Shown here: positions 41,976-50,614 of the stretch, piece by piece | How the letters are laid out: every line of letters starts with the position of its first letter | Numbering within the stretch: position 1 is the first letter of the stretch | DNA from: JALORV01 sp963766365 | Lineage (GTDB): Bacteria; Pseudomonadota; Gammaproteobacteria; Burkholderiales; Burkholderiaceae_F | Direction of reading: 5' to 3' | Assembly (NCBI GenBank): GCA_963766365.1 | Contig: CAVXZK010000006.1 | Coordinates: 496,001-560,000 of the forward strand | DNA: 64,000 nucleotides | Notes under the pieces: generated by a model | What the model saw: the letters and a program-made list of their open reading frames with translations, nothing else | Databases searched by the model: none | Told to the model about the DNA's origin: nothing | Position numbers and translations under genes: made by a program

Positions 41976-43103
41976 TTAGCGTCCTGACTTCTTAAGATTT
42001 CGTCTGGGGCCTCGGCCGACGCGCGCACCCCACCACGGAAGAACATCACGCAACGACAGCGCTTCGCCGCTGCGCGCCGGAGCGTAGCCAGCCAGCGTCG
42101 AAAGCCGGCGCAACCAGGATTCACTACGCAGCACCGCCTGCACGGTGTGGATGGCGGGCTGCGCCATCGTCGACTTGTCGCACACCAGGAAGTACTCTTC
42201 CCAGAGCAGCGACACGAAGTCGAGGTCGCGCGAACGCGCTGCCGCCTCGATGCACAGTCCGGCATCCGCCTGGCCTGCGGCCACGGCCTGCGCCACCGCG
42301 GCGTGCGATGGCTCTTCGTTCTCGTAGCCAACCAGGCTGGATTGAGCCACGCCGTGCTGCTCGCACAACGCATCGAGCAGCAGACGCGTGCCCGTTCCGG
42401 TCGGCCGATTCACGAAGCGCGCACCGCGCGCCGCCACGTCGGCGATCGTCAGCAGATCGAGGGGATTGCCGCGTGCCACGGCCAGGCCCTGAACGCGCCG
42501 CGCGAATCCGATCAACTGGTGGCGGTTGGGGTGCAGCAGAGGCTTGTAGGTCCGGGCGATCAGGCTGTCCGTGGTCGTGCGCGGCGGCAGGTGAAAGCCG
42601 GCGATTGCACAGCGCCCGGCGTTCAGTTCGTGCAGCGCGTCCGCACTGCCGCTAAAGCGGATGTCGAGGTACAGGCGGGACGGCATGCAGTGTTCGCCTA
42701 GCAGTGCCAAGGCGATGTCATGGCTGGCCCGCATGACGAGCACGCTGGCGGACGTATCGAAGGCCATTGCGAAGGCGCGCTCGAGATCAGAGTGCAGCGC
42801 AGCAATCTGCGGTGTGAGTCGCGCCTGGGCCTGCCTCTCGGCCCACAGCAGCTTGTCAGCGAATTCGGTCAGCCGCGCCGGCTGACCACGGTCCCAGACG
42901 ATGAGCCGGTGCCCGAGTTCCTGCTCCCATCGCTTGAGCTCGCCCCAGACGTGCCGGTACGACTGGCCCAGGGCACGCGCGGCGCCTGAAATCGACCCCT
43001 GGGCGCGCACCGCCGCCAGCAGATCCATCAGGGGATTGCGGATCAGCGCCTCCGGCGCGCGCCCGCTTGCCAGCACATACGACAGTTCGATCTTGTGCAC
43101 CAC
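41976..43103 (-). CDS. HTH regulator with periplasmic-binding-protein-like domain
   Basis: A protein of about 375 residues. The N-terminal winged helix (LLAAVRAQGSISGAARALGQ, then YRHVWGELKRWEQEL) resembles the ModE N-domain. The C-terminal domain (about 125-350) is PBP-like, with GRFxN-type ARFVNRPTGTGTRLLLD and VAAGQADAGLC, as in PF12727. It probably senses molybdate or tungstate and controls the divergent tup genes. Start uncertain: GTG 43103 or 43100, or TTG 43118. Confidence 0.78.
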   Translation of the reverse strand: MVHKIELSYVLASGRAPEALIRNPLMDLLAAVRAQGSISGAARALGQSYRHVWGELKRWEQELGHRLIVWDRGQPARLTEFADKLLWAERQAQARLTPQIAALHSDLERAFAMAFDTSASVLVMRASHDIALALLGEHCMPSRLYLDIRFSGSADALHELNAGRCAIAGFHLPPRTTTDSLIARTYKPLLHPNRHQLIGFARRVQGLAVARGNPLDLLTIADVAARGARFVNRPTGTGTRLLLDALCEQHGVAQSSLVGYENEEPSHAAVAQAVAAGQADAGLCIEAAARSRDLDFVSLLWEEYFLVCDKSTMAQPAIHTVQAVLRSESWLRRLSTLAGYAPARSGEALSLRDVLPWWGARVGRGPRRNLKKSGR

Positions 43104-43168
43104 GCGAGTTTGCCGCAAAGCTCGCCCGTCGCAGACACGACGACCCCATATGAAGTCGATTGCCTAGG

Positions 43169-43181
43169 TGGGCCGGGCCCA
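43169..43181. promoter_or_regulatory. Palindrome in the regulator-tupB intergenic region
   Basis: TGGGCC-G-GGCCCA is a perfect 13-base palindrome between the divergent HTH-PBP regulator and tupB (starting at 43226). It is a candidate operator, though GC-rich palindromes can occur by chance. No ModE box (CGTTATAT-type) was found. Confidence 0.3.
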
Positions 43182-43225
43182 AAGCGACCTGAACCCCTGC
43201 ACGCTTGCCTACGATCTGTCCCGCT

Positions 43226-43963
43226 ATGGACACGATCCCGCAGGCGACGGCTGCTGCGCTGTACCTGTTTTCTTCGCTCGACCCGGCGCTTCTGTCGGTG
43301 GTCGGGCGGTCGCTGGCGGTCAGCACGAGTGCGTGCCTGCTCGCTTTCGGCTTGGGCGTGCTCGCTGGGGTCTGGCTCGCCGTCTCCCGCTTTGCCGGAC
43401 GCGGCGCGGTGCTCGCCGTGCTCAACACCCTGCTCGCGCTGCCCTCGGTGGTCGTCGGTCTGATCGTCTACCTGCTGCTGTCGCGCACCGGTCCGCTGGG
43501 CTTTCTGGGTTGGCTGTTTTCCTTCAAGGCGATGGTGCTGGCGCAGACGATCCTGGTCTTGCCTATTGTCACGGCGCTCACGCGCCAGGCGATCGAAGAC
43601 GCCGATCGTGTTCAGGGAGAGCAGTTGACGTCGCTGGGTGCCTCGCCACTCACGCGCGGCCTCCTGCTCGCCTGGGACGAACGCTACGCACTGCTGACGG
43701 TGTTGCTCGCCGCGTTCGGGCGCGCAGTTTCCGAAGTGGGTGCCGTGATGATCGTCGGCGGCAATATCGAAGGCTTCACCCGCGTCATGACGACGGCGAT
43801 CGCGCTGGAAACCAGCAAGGGTGACCTGCCGCTTGCGATCGCGCTGAGCATCGTGCTGCTGTTGGTAGTGCTGGCATTGAACGCGCTGATCGCCGCGCTG
43901 CGCGACTGGCGCGAACGCGTTGACGGAGCGGCCACGCAGGTCGCACGGGTTGGGGTCGCATGA
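43226..43963 (+). CDS. tupB: Tungstate ABC transporter permease TupB
   Basis: A 245-residue permease with several membrane helices and the EAA-type loop (EQLTSLGASPLTRGLLLAWDE). The sequence AFGRAVSEVGAVMIVGGNI and TRVMTTAIALETSKGDLPLA is characteristic of TupB/WtpB-type tungstate permeases. ATG 43226 used; TTG 43205 is an alternative. Overlaps tupC by four bases. Confidence 0.88.
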   Translation: MDTIPQATAAALYLFSSLDPALLSVVGRSLAVSTSACLLAFGLGVLAGVWLAVSRFAGRGAVLAVLNTLLALPSVVVGLIVYLLLSRTGPLGFLGWLFSFKAMVLAQTILVLPIVTALTRQAIEDADRVQGEQLTSLGASPLTRGLLLAWDERYALLTVLLAAFGRAVSEVGAVMIVGGNIEGFTRVMTTAIALETSKGDLPLAIALSIVLLLVVLALNALIAALRDWRERVDGAATQVARVGVA

Positions 43964-44712
43964 ACCAGGCCTACGAACCGCAGGTTGTCTTTCCGAATGC
44001 CCAACGCGAGCGCGCTGCGGCGCCAGCCCTGTTCAGGCTTGATCAGGTCGGCGTGCGCTACGGATCGACGTGGGCGCTGCAGTCGGTAAGTTTGTCGATC
44101 GGTGCCGGCGAACGCGTCGCGCTCGTCGGCCCCAATGGCAGTGGCAAGACAACCCTGATGCGCGTGCTGAACGGCCTGATCGAGCCCAGTGCGGGAACCG
44201 TGCAGCGGCCCGTGACGACGCGCCAGACATTGCTGTTCCAGCGTCCCTACATGCTCCGCACGACCGCGTTGCGCAATGTCGCCCTTGGCCTTTGGTTGCG
44301 CGGCGCGCGCTGGGGCCAGGCCTGCAATCAAGCGAACGATGCGTTGGCGCGCGTCGGCCTGGCCGCGCTCGCTCAGCGCAATGCCCGCACGCTGTCGGCG
44401 GGCCAGCAGCAGCGGCTGGCACTGGCACGCGCATGGGTGCTGGCCTCCGATGTGATGCTGCTCGACGAGCCCACCGCCAGCATGGACCCGGATGCGCGGC
44501 GTGAGGTCGAGGGGCTCCTCGGCGAGTTCACCCGAGGGCGCCAGCAGACCCTTGTCTTCAGCAGCCATACGCTCGGTCAGGTCAGGCGGCTTGCAAGCCG
44601 CGTGGTCTGCCTGGAAGACGGCCGCATACGCGCTGACCTTCCGGTCCGGGAGTTCCTGCAGGGTACCGGTTCTGTTGAGTCAGGATTTTCATTTGAAGGA
44701 GAACTGAGATGA
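43960..44712 (+). CDS. tupC: Tungstate ABC transporter ATPase TupC
   Basis: A 250-residue ATPase with Walker A GPNGSGKTT, signature LSAGQQQRLALARA and Walker B VMLLDEPTAS. It energises tungstate uptake with TupB. Overlaps tupA by four bases. Confidence 0.9.
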   Translation: MNQAYEPQVVFPNAQRERAAAPALFRLDQVGVRYGSTWALQSVSLSIGAGERVALVGPNGSGKTTLMRVLNGLIEPSAGTVQRPVTTRQTLLFQRPYMLRTTALRNVALGLWLRGARWGQACNQANDALARVGLAALAQRNARTLSAGQQQRLALARAWVLASDVMLLDEPTASMDPDARREVEGLLGEFTRGRQQTLVFSSHTLGQVRRLASRVVCLEDGRIRADLPVREFLQGTGSVESGFSFEGELR

Positions 44713-45518
44713 CGACATTCAGGCAAGCAGGACGCCTTTTCACGGCGATCCTGTGCATCGCGAGCGGCGCGGCCGGAGCGCAGAGCATCACCCTGGCCTC
44801 GACCACGTCCACCGAGCAGTCGGGGCTTTTTGCGCATCTGTTGCCGCAGTTCAAGCAGGCCAGCGGCATGGACGTGAAAGTGGTGGCGGTCGGCACCGGT
44901 CAAGCACTGGACATCGCGCGCCGCGGCGATGCCGATGCCCTCCTCGTCCACGATCAGGCCGCGGAGGAGAAGTTCGTCGCCGAGGGCTTCGGGCTCAAGC
45001 GCTTTCCGGTCATGTACAACGACTTCGTGCTGATCGGGCCGAAGGCTGATCCGGCTGCGACACGCGGTTCGGACATCGTCGCCGCGCTCAAGAAGATCAG
45101 CGCCGGCAATGCCGCATTCATTTCGCGTGGCGACAAGAGTGGAACGCACAGCGCCGAGAACCGGTACTGGACCGTCGCAGAGCTGGCGAGCCAGCGCGGC
45201 AGTGGCTACAAGGAGTGTGGCTGCGGCATGGGACCGGCGTTGAACATCGCCTCAGCCTCCGGGGCCTACGTGCTGGCCGATCGCGGCACCTGGCTTGCAT
45301 TCAAGAACCGCGGCGACCTCACTATTCTCGTCGAAGGCGACAAGCGCCTGTTCAACCAGTACGGCGTGATCGTCGTGAATCCCGCACGGCATCCGCATGT
45401 GAAGGTCGTGCAGGCGCAGAAGTTCGCCGACTGGATCATCTCGCGAGCGGGACAGTCAGCGATCGCCGCCTACAAGATAGGCGGAGAACAGCTCTTCTTT
45501 CCGAATGCGGGCGAATAG
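44709..45518 (+). CDS. tupA: Tungstate-binding protein TupA
   Basis: A 269-residue substrate-binding protein with signal peptide (AILCIASGAAGAQS). The mature start ITLASTTSTEQSGLFAHLLP and VVAVGTGQALDIARRGDADA, and FISRGDKSGTHSAE are TupA hallmarks: TTS, and the RGDxSGTH loop that binds oxyanion. TupA strongly prefers tungstate over molybdate in known cases. ATG 44709 follows AAGGAG. Confidence 0.9.
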   Translation: MTTFRQAGRLFTAILCIASGAAGAQSITLASTTSTEQSGLFAHLLPQFKQASGMDVKVVAVGTGQALDIARRGDADALLVHDQAAEEKFVAEGFGLKRFPVMYNDFVLIGPKADPAATRGSDIVAALKKISAGNAAFISRGDKSGTHSAENRYWTVAELASQRGSGYKECGCGMGPALNIASASGAYVLADRGTWLAFKNRGDLTILVEGDKRLFNQYGVIVVNPARHPHVKVVQAQKFADWIISRAGQSAIAAYKIGGEQLFFPNAGE

Positions 45519-45619
45519 CGCACGACAGGGACTGCGAAGCCAAGCCCTGACTTTCGCAGGTATCGCGTAGAGATCTAAACCGGATCCCGCGCTTGACTCC
45601 CGCCGGGGTGCACGTCATG

Positions 45620-45643
45620 CCCTTTCCGCGCCTGCGGGAAGGG
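45620..45643 (+). promoter_or_regulatory. Hairpin between tupA and moeA
   Basis: CCCTTTCCGC and GCGGGAAGGG form a ten-pair stem (one T-G) with a GCCT loop, about 135 bases before moeA in a 259-base gap. The following bases TTGCGC are not a T-run. It may be an attenuator or part of a 5' leader. I did not recognise the Moco/Tuco riboswitch consensus around it. Confidence 0.4.
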
Positions 45644-45777
45644 TTGCGCAATAATGGATGCGCGCCACCAGTCGGATGGCGTTTTGCGTCCAGTCGATCG
45701 CCGTCTCGCGCGTCCAACGAGGCTGCCGGATGGCCTTGTATCGTGCACAAAGTCCGTTCCTGCCTTCTGAGTGTTGA

Positions 45778-47022
45778 ATGAAAGCTGCAACTGCTCCGAT
45801 CCCCGACGTGCGCATGCACGGCTTCCGGAAGCGCAGCGAGGTGTCGGCTGTGCTCGACTGGGTTGATCAGAACACGAGGCAGCTGGGTGCAGAATCGGTT
45901 CCGCTTGAGGATGCCTGCGGCCGCACGCTGGCGGCTGAAGTGACGGCGCCGCTCGATGTCCCGGGCTTCGATCGGGCCGCCATGGATGGCTTTGCGCTGC
46001 CGGGCGCAGAGACGGCCGGAGCCAGTGAGTACAACCCCCTCGAGTTTCGCGTACTGGGCCAAGCCATGCCCGGCCAGCCGTTCGCCGGGGAACTACCTAC
46101 GCGCTGTGCCGTGCGGATCATGACCGGCGCGCCCGTCCCCGAAGGCGTCGACTCGGTCGTTCCGGCCGAGTACGCCACGGAGACCGACGGGCAGATCGTC
46201 GTTACTCGACCCGTGGCTCCAGGCCAGCACGTCGGCCATCGCGGCGAAGACCTGCAGACAGGATCGATCGCCCTTAGCGTCGGCCGACGCCTGCGTCCAC
46301 AGGATCTGGGGCTCGTGGCGTCCCTGGGCCTTGACCAGGTGACCGTTGTCCGACAACCCCGCGTGCGCATGCTCGTCACTGGCAACGAAGTGAAGGCCCC
46401 GGGAGCGCCAAAGGATCTCTACGAGGTTTACGACGCGAACTCGTACATGCTGCGCGGCCTCCTCGCCCGTGACGGCGGCGTGCTCGAAGCGCATCTCCGA
46501 CTGGGTGACGATCCGGACAGGATCCGCGCCGCCCTGCTCGCGTCCGGCGCGGATGTCATCCTCGTGTCGGGCGGCTCCAGCGTCGGCCGCGAGGACTATG
46601 CGCCGCGCTTGATTGCCGAGATCGGAGAACTGGCGATACACGGCGTTTCGATGCGGCCATCGAGCCCCGCGGGCGTGGGACGCATCGGCGAGACGCTTGT
46701 CTTTCTGTTGCCCGGCAACCCTGTCTCGTGCCTGTGCGCCTACGACTTCTTCGCGGGCCGCGCCCTTCGGCTGCTCGGCGGTCGATCGCCCGAGTGGCCG
46801 CACCGTACGCTCCAGGCCGTCGTCGCACGCAAGATCGTTTCGGCGATCGGCCGCGTGGATTATTGCCGTGTCCGTCTCGTCGATGGCCGGGTCGAGCCGA
46901 TCGCGCTCAGCGGAGCCTCGATCCTTTCCTCGACGACCCGCGCTGACGGCTTTGTCATCGTGCCGTCGAACTGCGAAGGCTACGGGCCGGAAGCGGTCGT
47001 CACGGCCTACCTCTACGACTGA
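45778..47022 (+). CDS. moeA: Molybdopterin molybdenumtransferase MoeA
   Basis: A 414-residue MoeA with DVPGFDRAAMDGFAL (Asp for metal insertion), RIMTGAPVPEGVDSVVP, LVTGNEV, the SGGSSVGREDY loop and LPGNPVS. It inserts Mo or W into adenylated molybdopterin. It is followed after 14 bp by a second, fused MoeA, so the pair may be specialised for different metals. Confidence 0.9.
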   Translation: MKAATAPIPDVRMHGFRKRSEVSAVLDWVDQNTRQLGAESVPLEDACGRTLAAEVTAPLDVPGFDRAAMDGFALPGAETAGASEYNPLEFRVLGQAMPGQPFAGELPTRCAVRIMTGAPVPEGVDSVVPAEYATETDGQIVVTRPVAPGQHVGHRGEDLQTGSIALSVGRRLRPQDLGLVASLGLDQVTVVRQPRVRMLVTGNEVKAPGAPKDLYEVYDANSYMLRGLLARDGGVLEAHLRLGDDPDRIRAALLASGADVILVSGGSSVGREDYAPRLIAEIGELAIHGVSMRPSSPAGVGRIGETLVFLLPGNPVSCLCAYDFFAGRALRLLGGRSPEWPHRTLQAVVARKIVSAIGRVDYCRVRLVDGRVEPIALSGASILSSTTRADGFVIVPSNCEGYGPEAVVTAYLYD

Positions 47023-47036
47023 GCACGCCTTCGAGC

Positions 47037-49016
47037 ATGTCGACTCCACCCGAATCCGGTACGCACGGCGCGGAGCCCATCGCCGAGCAGTCCCAGTTTC
47101 TCAACGTCGTCTCGCGGGACGAGGCGACCGCACGATTTCGCGAGCACCTGCGGCTCGCGCCGCTGGGCGAGGAGTCGGTTCCTCTCGCGCAGGCCCTCGG
47201 CCGCGTGCTTGCGAGGGATGTCGCGGCGGACATCGATGTGCCAGGGTTCGATCGCGCCAACGTCGACGGCTTCGCAGTGCAGGCGCAGGACACGTTCGGC
47301 GCCATGGAGGAAGCACCGCGCACGTTGCGGCTCAACGCAGAAGTGCTCGCGCCCGGACTCGTGCCCACTCTCCCCGTGATTTCCGGCCACGCGACGATGA
47401 TCGCCACGGGCGGCATGCTGCCGCGCGGCGCCGATGCCGTGCTGATGGTCGAACATTCTGAACTTGTCGGACGTGCAGACGCTCGGCAGATCGAGGTCCG
47501 ACGGCCCCTTACCGGGGGCGAAAACGTGAGTTATGCCAGCACCGATGTTGCGCGCGGGGAGACGGTGCTGCGTTCAGGACAACGCCTCACGTCGCGCGAG
47601 ATCGGCGTACTGGCCGCACTGGGACTGTCTGAGTGTCCGGTCTATCGCCGGCCGCGAGTGGCGATTTTTTCGACCGGCAACGAAATCGTCGCTCCCGGCG
47701 CAGCGCTGCGTCCAGGTGCGGTCTACGACTCCAACGCCGCGATCATCGGCGCCGCCGTCGAGGAACTCGGCGGCGTTGCCGTGTATCTGGGTGTGATTGC
47801 CGATAACGAGCGGGCGCTGGAGGCTGCGCTGGCGCGCGGCCTGGAGTCGGACGTCGTGGTGTTCTCCGGCGGAACGTCCAAGGGCGCTGGAGATATCTCG
47901 TACCGGATCGTGCACACGTTGCGCAATCCCGGCGTGGTCGCGCACGGCGTTGCGCTGAAACCCGGCAAACCCATCTGCCTCGCAGTCACCGAAGGCAAGC
48001 CCGTCGTCATCCTGCCCGGATTTCCGACGTCGGCCATCTTCACGTTCCACGAGTTTCTCGCGCCGGTGATCCGCGCCTTTGCCGGACAGCCTCCGGAGCG
48101 CCGTCATACCGTTTCGGCAACGCTGCCCATGCGCGTCAATTCCGAACGAGGACGCACCGAGTACCTGCTGGTGGGGCTGGTGCAGGGACCCGACAGGTGT
48201 CTGGCCTATCCGATGGGCAAGGGCTCGGGTTCGGTCACCACCTTCAGCAGCGCCGACGGCTTCATCACCATCGACCAGCACACGGAAATGCTGGATTCCG
48301 GCAGCGCCGTTGAAGTGACACTCCTCAGCGAGCAATTGGAGCCCGCCGATCTGGTGATCATCGGCAGTCACTGCGTCGGCCTCGATCTGCTGGTGGGCAA
48401 GCTGATACGCCTGGGCATTCGCGCCAAGCTGATGATCGTCGGCAGTATGGGAGGCCTGGCCGCGGCCAGGCGCGGCGAGTGTGACATTGCCGGCATCCAC
48501 CTGATGGACCCTGCAACGGGTGCATATAACCGGCCGATGCTCACCGACACGCTGACTCTCGTGGAGGGCTACGGTCGCATGCAAGGCTTCGTGTTCCGGC
48601 GCGGGGATGTTCGCTTCGAGGGGAAGTCGTTCAATGAGGCCCTTGCGGCCGCACTCGGTGAAGCAGGCTGCGCGATGGTCAATCGCAACGCGGGAAGCGG
48701 CACGCGCATCCTCATCGACAAATGGCTGGGCGAAAAGAGGCCGGCCGGACACGGCACGCAGACGAAATCCCACAGCGCCGTTGCGGTGGCGGTCTCTCAG
48801 CAGCGGGCGGACTGGGGAATCGCGATCGATACCGTGGCCCGCCACTACGGACTCGGCTTCATCCCCGTGCAGGAAGAGCAATACGATTTCGTCGTACCGA
48901 AGTCTCGGCTCGAGCGCCCCCCGGTCCGGGCTTTTTGCGCATTGCTGAACGATCCGCAAGTTCGGCGAGAGCTCCGGTCGCTGGGCTTCCAGTTGCCGCC
49001 CGGTTCCCAACGGTAG
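47037..49016 (+). CDS. MoeA fused to a C-terminal PBP-like (LysR substrate-type) domain
   Basis: A 659-residue fusion. The MoeA part (about 25-415) keeps DIDVPGFDRANVDGFAVQ, ATGGMLPRGADAVLMVEH, FSTGNEIV, FSGGTSKGAGD and LPGFPTSA. The PBP-like part (about 425-655) has VIIGSHCVGLDLLVGKLI, AARRGECDIAGIHLMDP and NRNAGSGTRILIDKWLG, similar to PF12727 in the neighbouring regulator. It probably inserts metal, with the C-domain binding an oxyanion or pterin. Such fusions are known in tungsten-using prokaryotes; this is family knowledge, not proof. Confidence 0.85.
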   Translation: MSTPPESGTHGAEPIAEQSQFLNVVSRDEATARFREHLRLAPLGEESVPLAQALGRVLARDVAADIDVPGFDRANVDGFAVQAQDTFGAMEEAPRTLRLNAEVLAPGLVPTLPVISGHATMIATGGMLPRGADAVLMVEHSELVGRADARQIEVRRPLTGGENVSYASTDVARGETVLRSGQRLTSREIGVLAALGLSECPVYRRPRVAIFSTGNEIVAPGAALRPGAVYDSNAAIIGAAVEELGGVAVYLGVIADNERALEAALARGLESDVVVFSGGTSKGAGDISYRIVHTLRNPGVVAHGVALKPGKPICLAVTEGKPVVILPGFPTSAIFTFHEFLAPVIRAFAGQPPERRHTVSATLPMRVNSERGRTEYLLVGLVQGPDRCLAYPMGKGSGSVTTFSSADGFITIDQHTEMLDSGSAVEVTLLSEQLEPADLVIIGSHCVGLDLLVGKLIRLGIRAKLMIVGSMGGLAAARRGECDIAGIHLMDPATGAYNRPMLTDTLTLVEGYGRMQGFVFRRGDVRFEGKSFNEALAAALGEAGCAMVNRNAGSGTRILIDKWLGEKRPAGHGTQTKSHSAVAVAVSQQRADWGIAIDTVARHYGLGFIPVQEEQYDFVVPKSRLERPPVRAFCALLNDPQVRRELRSLGFQLPPGSQR

Positions 49017-49134
49017 TCGTAGCCGACCTGCCCAGCGGCTCGGGCAACGCCTAGGTGACGAACGATCGGGTCCCGGGGTTGCTACACAGCAGACCGATTG
49101 CACCCCGTACGATGCCGACTTGGATTCCATCACG

Positions 49135-49731
49135 ATGACTTTCACGCCAAGACAAATTCTCGATCGCACCGGCCTCGCTCTCATCGCAGCGTTTCTCACG
49201 GCCTGCGCTTCAGTGGGCCCTGGCCCATCGGCCCCGGCAAGTCCGGACAAGGCGTCCGTGGTCGCGGCACCGAACCTTGGGCTGTTTTCCAGCATCAAGG
49301 TGCCGGGGGATCGGGAACCCGTGCTCCAACTGTCCTCCCGCGGCGTTCAGGTGTTCCGTTGCGAAAAGCGCGACGGAGCGCTGGTATGGATCTTTCGCCA
49401 GCCGGACGCTGAACTGCTCAATGACCGCGGCGCCGTGGTCGGTCGGCACGGTGCGAATTTTTCGTTCGAGCACGTCGACGGCAGTCGCCTCACCGCCACG
49501 ATCGCCGCACATGACGATGCCCCCAAGCCCGCGGACCTGAAGTGGTTGCTGCTGACCACGCGCAGTTTCGGCAAGGGGACGTTTGCAGGAGTCACCCACG
49601 CCCAGAGGGTAAACACGCGCGGCGGCATGCCACCGGAGCGCTGCGAAGCCGCTCAGGTCAATCAGGTTTTGCGTGTCGATTTCTCTGCCGACTTTGTCTT
49701 CTACCGGCCGAAATCCGGCGGACCGGCCTGA
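49135..49731 (+). CDS. DUF3455 lipoprotein
   Basis: A 198-residue lipoprotein; lipobox FLTACASVG. The DUF3455 core shows GVQVFRCEKRDGALVWIFRQ, DLKWLLLTTRSFGKGTFAGV, TRGGMPPERC and the terminal VDFSADFVFYRP. Function unknown, located in the envelope. ATG 49135 chosen; TTG 49120 is an alternative. Confidence 0.78.
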   Translation: MTFTPRQILDRTGLALIAAFLTACASVGPGPSAPASPDKASVVAAPNLGLFSSIKVPGDREPVLQLSSRGVQVFRCEKRDGALVWIFRQPDAELLNDRGAVVGRHGANFSFEHVDGSRLTATIAAHDDAPKPADLKWLLLTTRSFGKGTFAGVTHAQRVNTRGGMPPERCEAAQVNQVLRVDFSADFVFYRPKSGGPA

Positions 49732-49845
49732 CTTTTGACCCTGTCTCCGGACTCGCTGAGAGGTAGCTTCGGCTCGGCGCCGGGCGCTTTCGCAAAAAGC
49801 GTTAAAATTCAGCGTTTTCGGACGCTGTATGCCGGAGGGAAACAA

Positions 49846-50550
49846 ATGAACCCGACTGCCTCGACGGTAGGCGCCTACCTGCGCGACCTGCCGCCGGACC
49901 GTCGCGTGGCAATGGCGCGTCTATGCAGCATGATTCGCCGCTCCGCCCGCGGAGTTCGCGAAAGCATGCGTTACGGACTCGCCTTCTACGAACTGGACGG
50001 GCCACTATTCGCCCTGGAATCCGCCCGTCGACACATGTCGCTCTATGTGGCCGAAAAGGATGTCGTGCTGAAGCACAAGGATGCGCTGCAGGGCGTCAAC
50101 GCCAACAAGAGCTTCATCAAGTTCTCGGACCTCAATCGACTGCCGCTGGATGTGGTCGAGAAAATCGTCCGCGACTCGGTTGCTGCACGGCGTCAGCGGC
50201 TCGCTCAAGGAACGGTCCCGACCCAGGCCGAGTTGCTGAAGCTCTGGGGTATCAACGAAGAGGCCGCTGCGCCGCCAGCGACCACCGTCAAGCTGCCGAC
50301 CACAAAGCCGGCCGCCTCGATGACCGACGCCATCAACGCGATGGCGAACTCGGTCCGGGACGCGATGATTGCGGCGATCGACATTGCCACCGGCGCGCCG
50401 GCGCCGAAGGTCAAATCGGTCCGCAAACCGGCTACCCAGGCCAGTGCGCGCGCCGCCAAGCGCACGCCGTCGCGAGCGTCGACGCGTACGACAGCGCGAG
50501 GCTCGACGGCCAAGAAGGCCAGCGCCAAGAAAGCGGCTCGCCGGCGTTAG
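49846..50550 (+). CDS. DUF1801 protein with histone H1-like Lys/Ala-rich tail
   Basis: A 234-residue protein. The first 130 residues match DUF1801/YdhG proteins (VGAYLRDLPPDRRVAMARLC, SARRHMSLYVAEKDV, KSFIKFSDLNRLPLDVVEKI). From about residue 150 there is a helical segment (MTDAINAMANSVRDAM) and then a basic tail with RKPATQASARAAKRTPSRAS and KKASAKKAARRR, like bacterial H1 proteins. DNA binding by the tail is likely; the DUF1801 role is unknown. ATG 49846 follows GGAGG. Confidence 0.78.
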   Translation: MNPTASTVGAYLRDLPPDRRVAMARLCSMIRRSARGVRESMRYGLAFYELDGPLFALESARRHMSLYVAEKDVVLKHKDALQGVNANKSFIKFSDLNRLPLDVVEKIVRDSVAARRQRLAQGTVPTQAELLKLWGINEEAAAPPATTVKLPTTKPAASMTDAINAMANSVRDAMIAAIDIATGAPAPKVKSVRKPATQASARAAKRTPSRASTRTTARGSTAKKASAKKAARRR

Positions 50551-50571
50551 GGCTGTTCAGTGGCGAATTGG

Positions 50572-50600
50572 AAACGGCGCCCACGGGCGCCGTTTTCTTT
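50572..50600 (+). terminator. Intrinsic terminator after the DUF1801-H1 gene
   Basis: A perfect ten-pair stem AAACGGCGCC/GGCGCCGTTT with a CACG loop, followed by TCTTTT, 21 bases after the stop. It also lies just past the stop of the converging ligase gene (50615). Confidence 0.85.
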
Positions 50601-50614
50601 TGCCGCGGGATCGG

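Noticed and set aside
45519..45777. Moco/Tuco riboswitch before moeA
   Set aside because: There is a hairpin, but I could not match the conserved Moco RNA core by eye. A covariance-model search would decide.
47574..49298. Minus-strand open frame of 574 codons
   Set aside because: Antisense to the MoeA-PBP fusion and DUF3455; no recognisable protein features.
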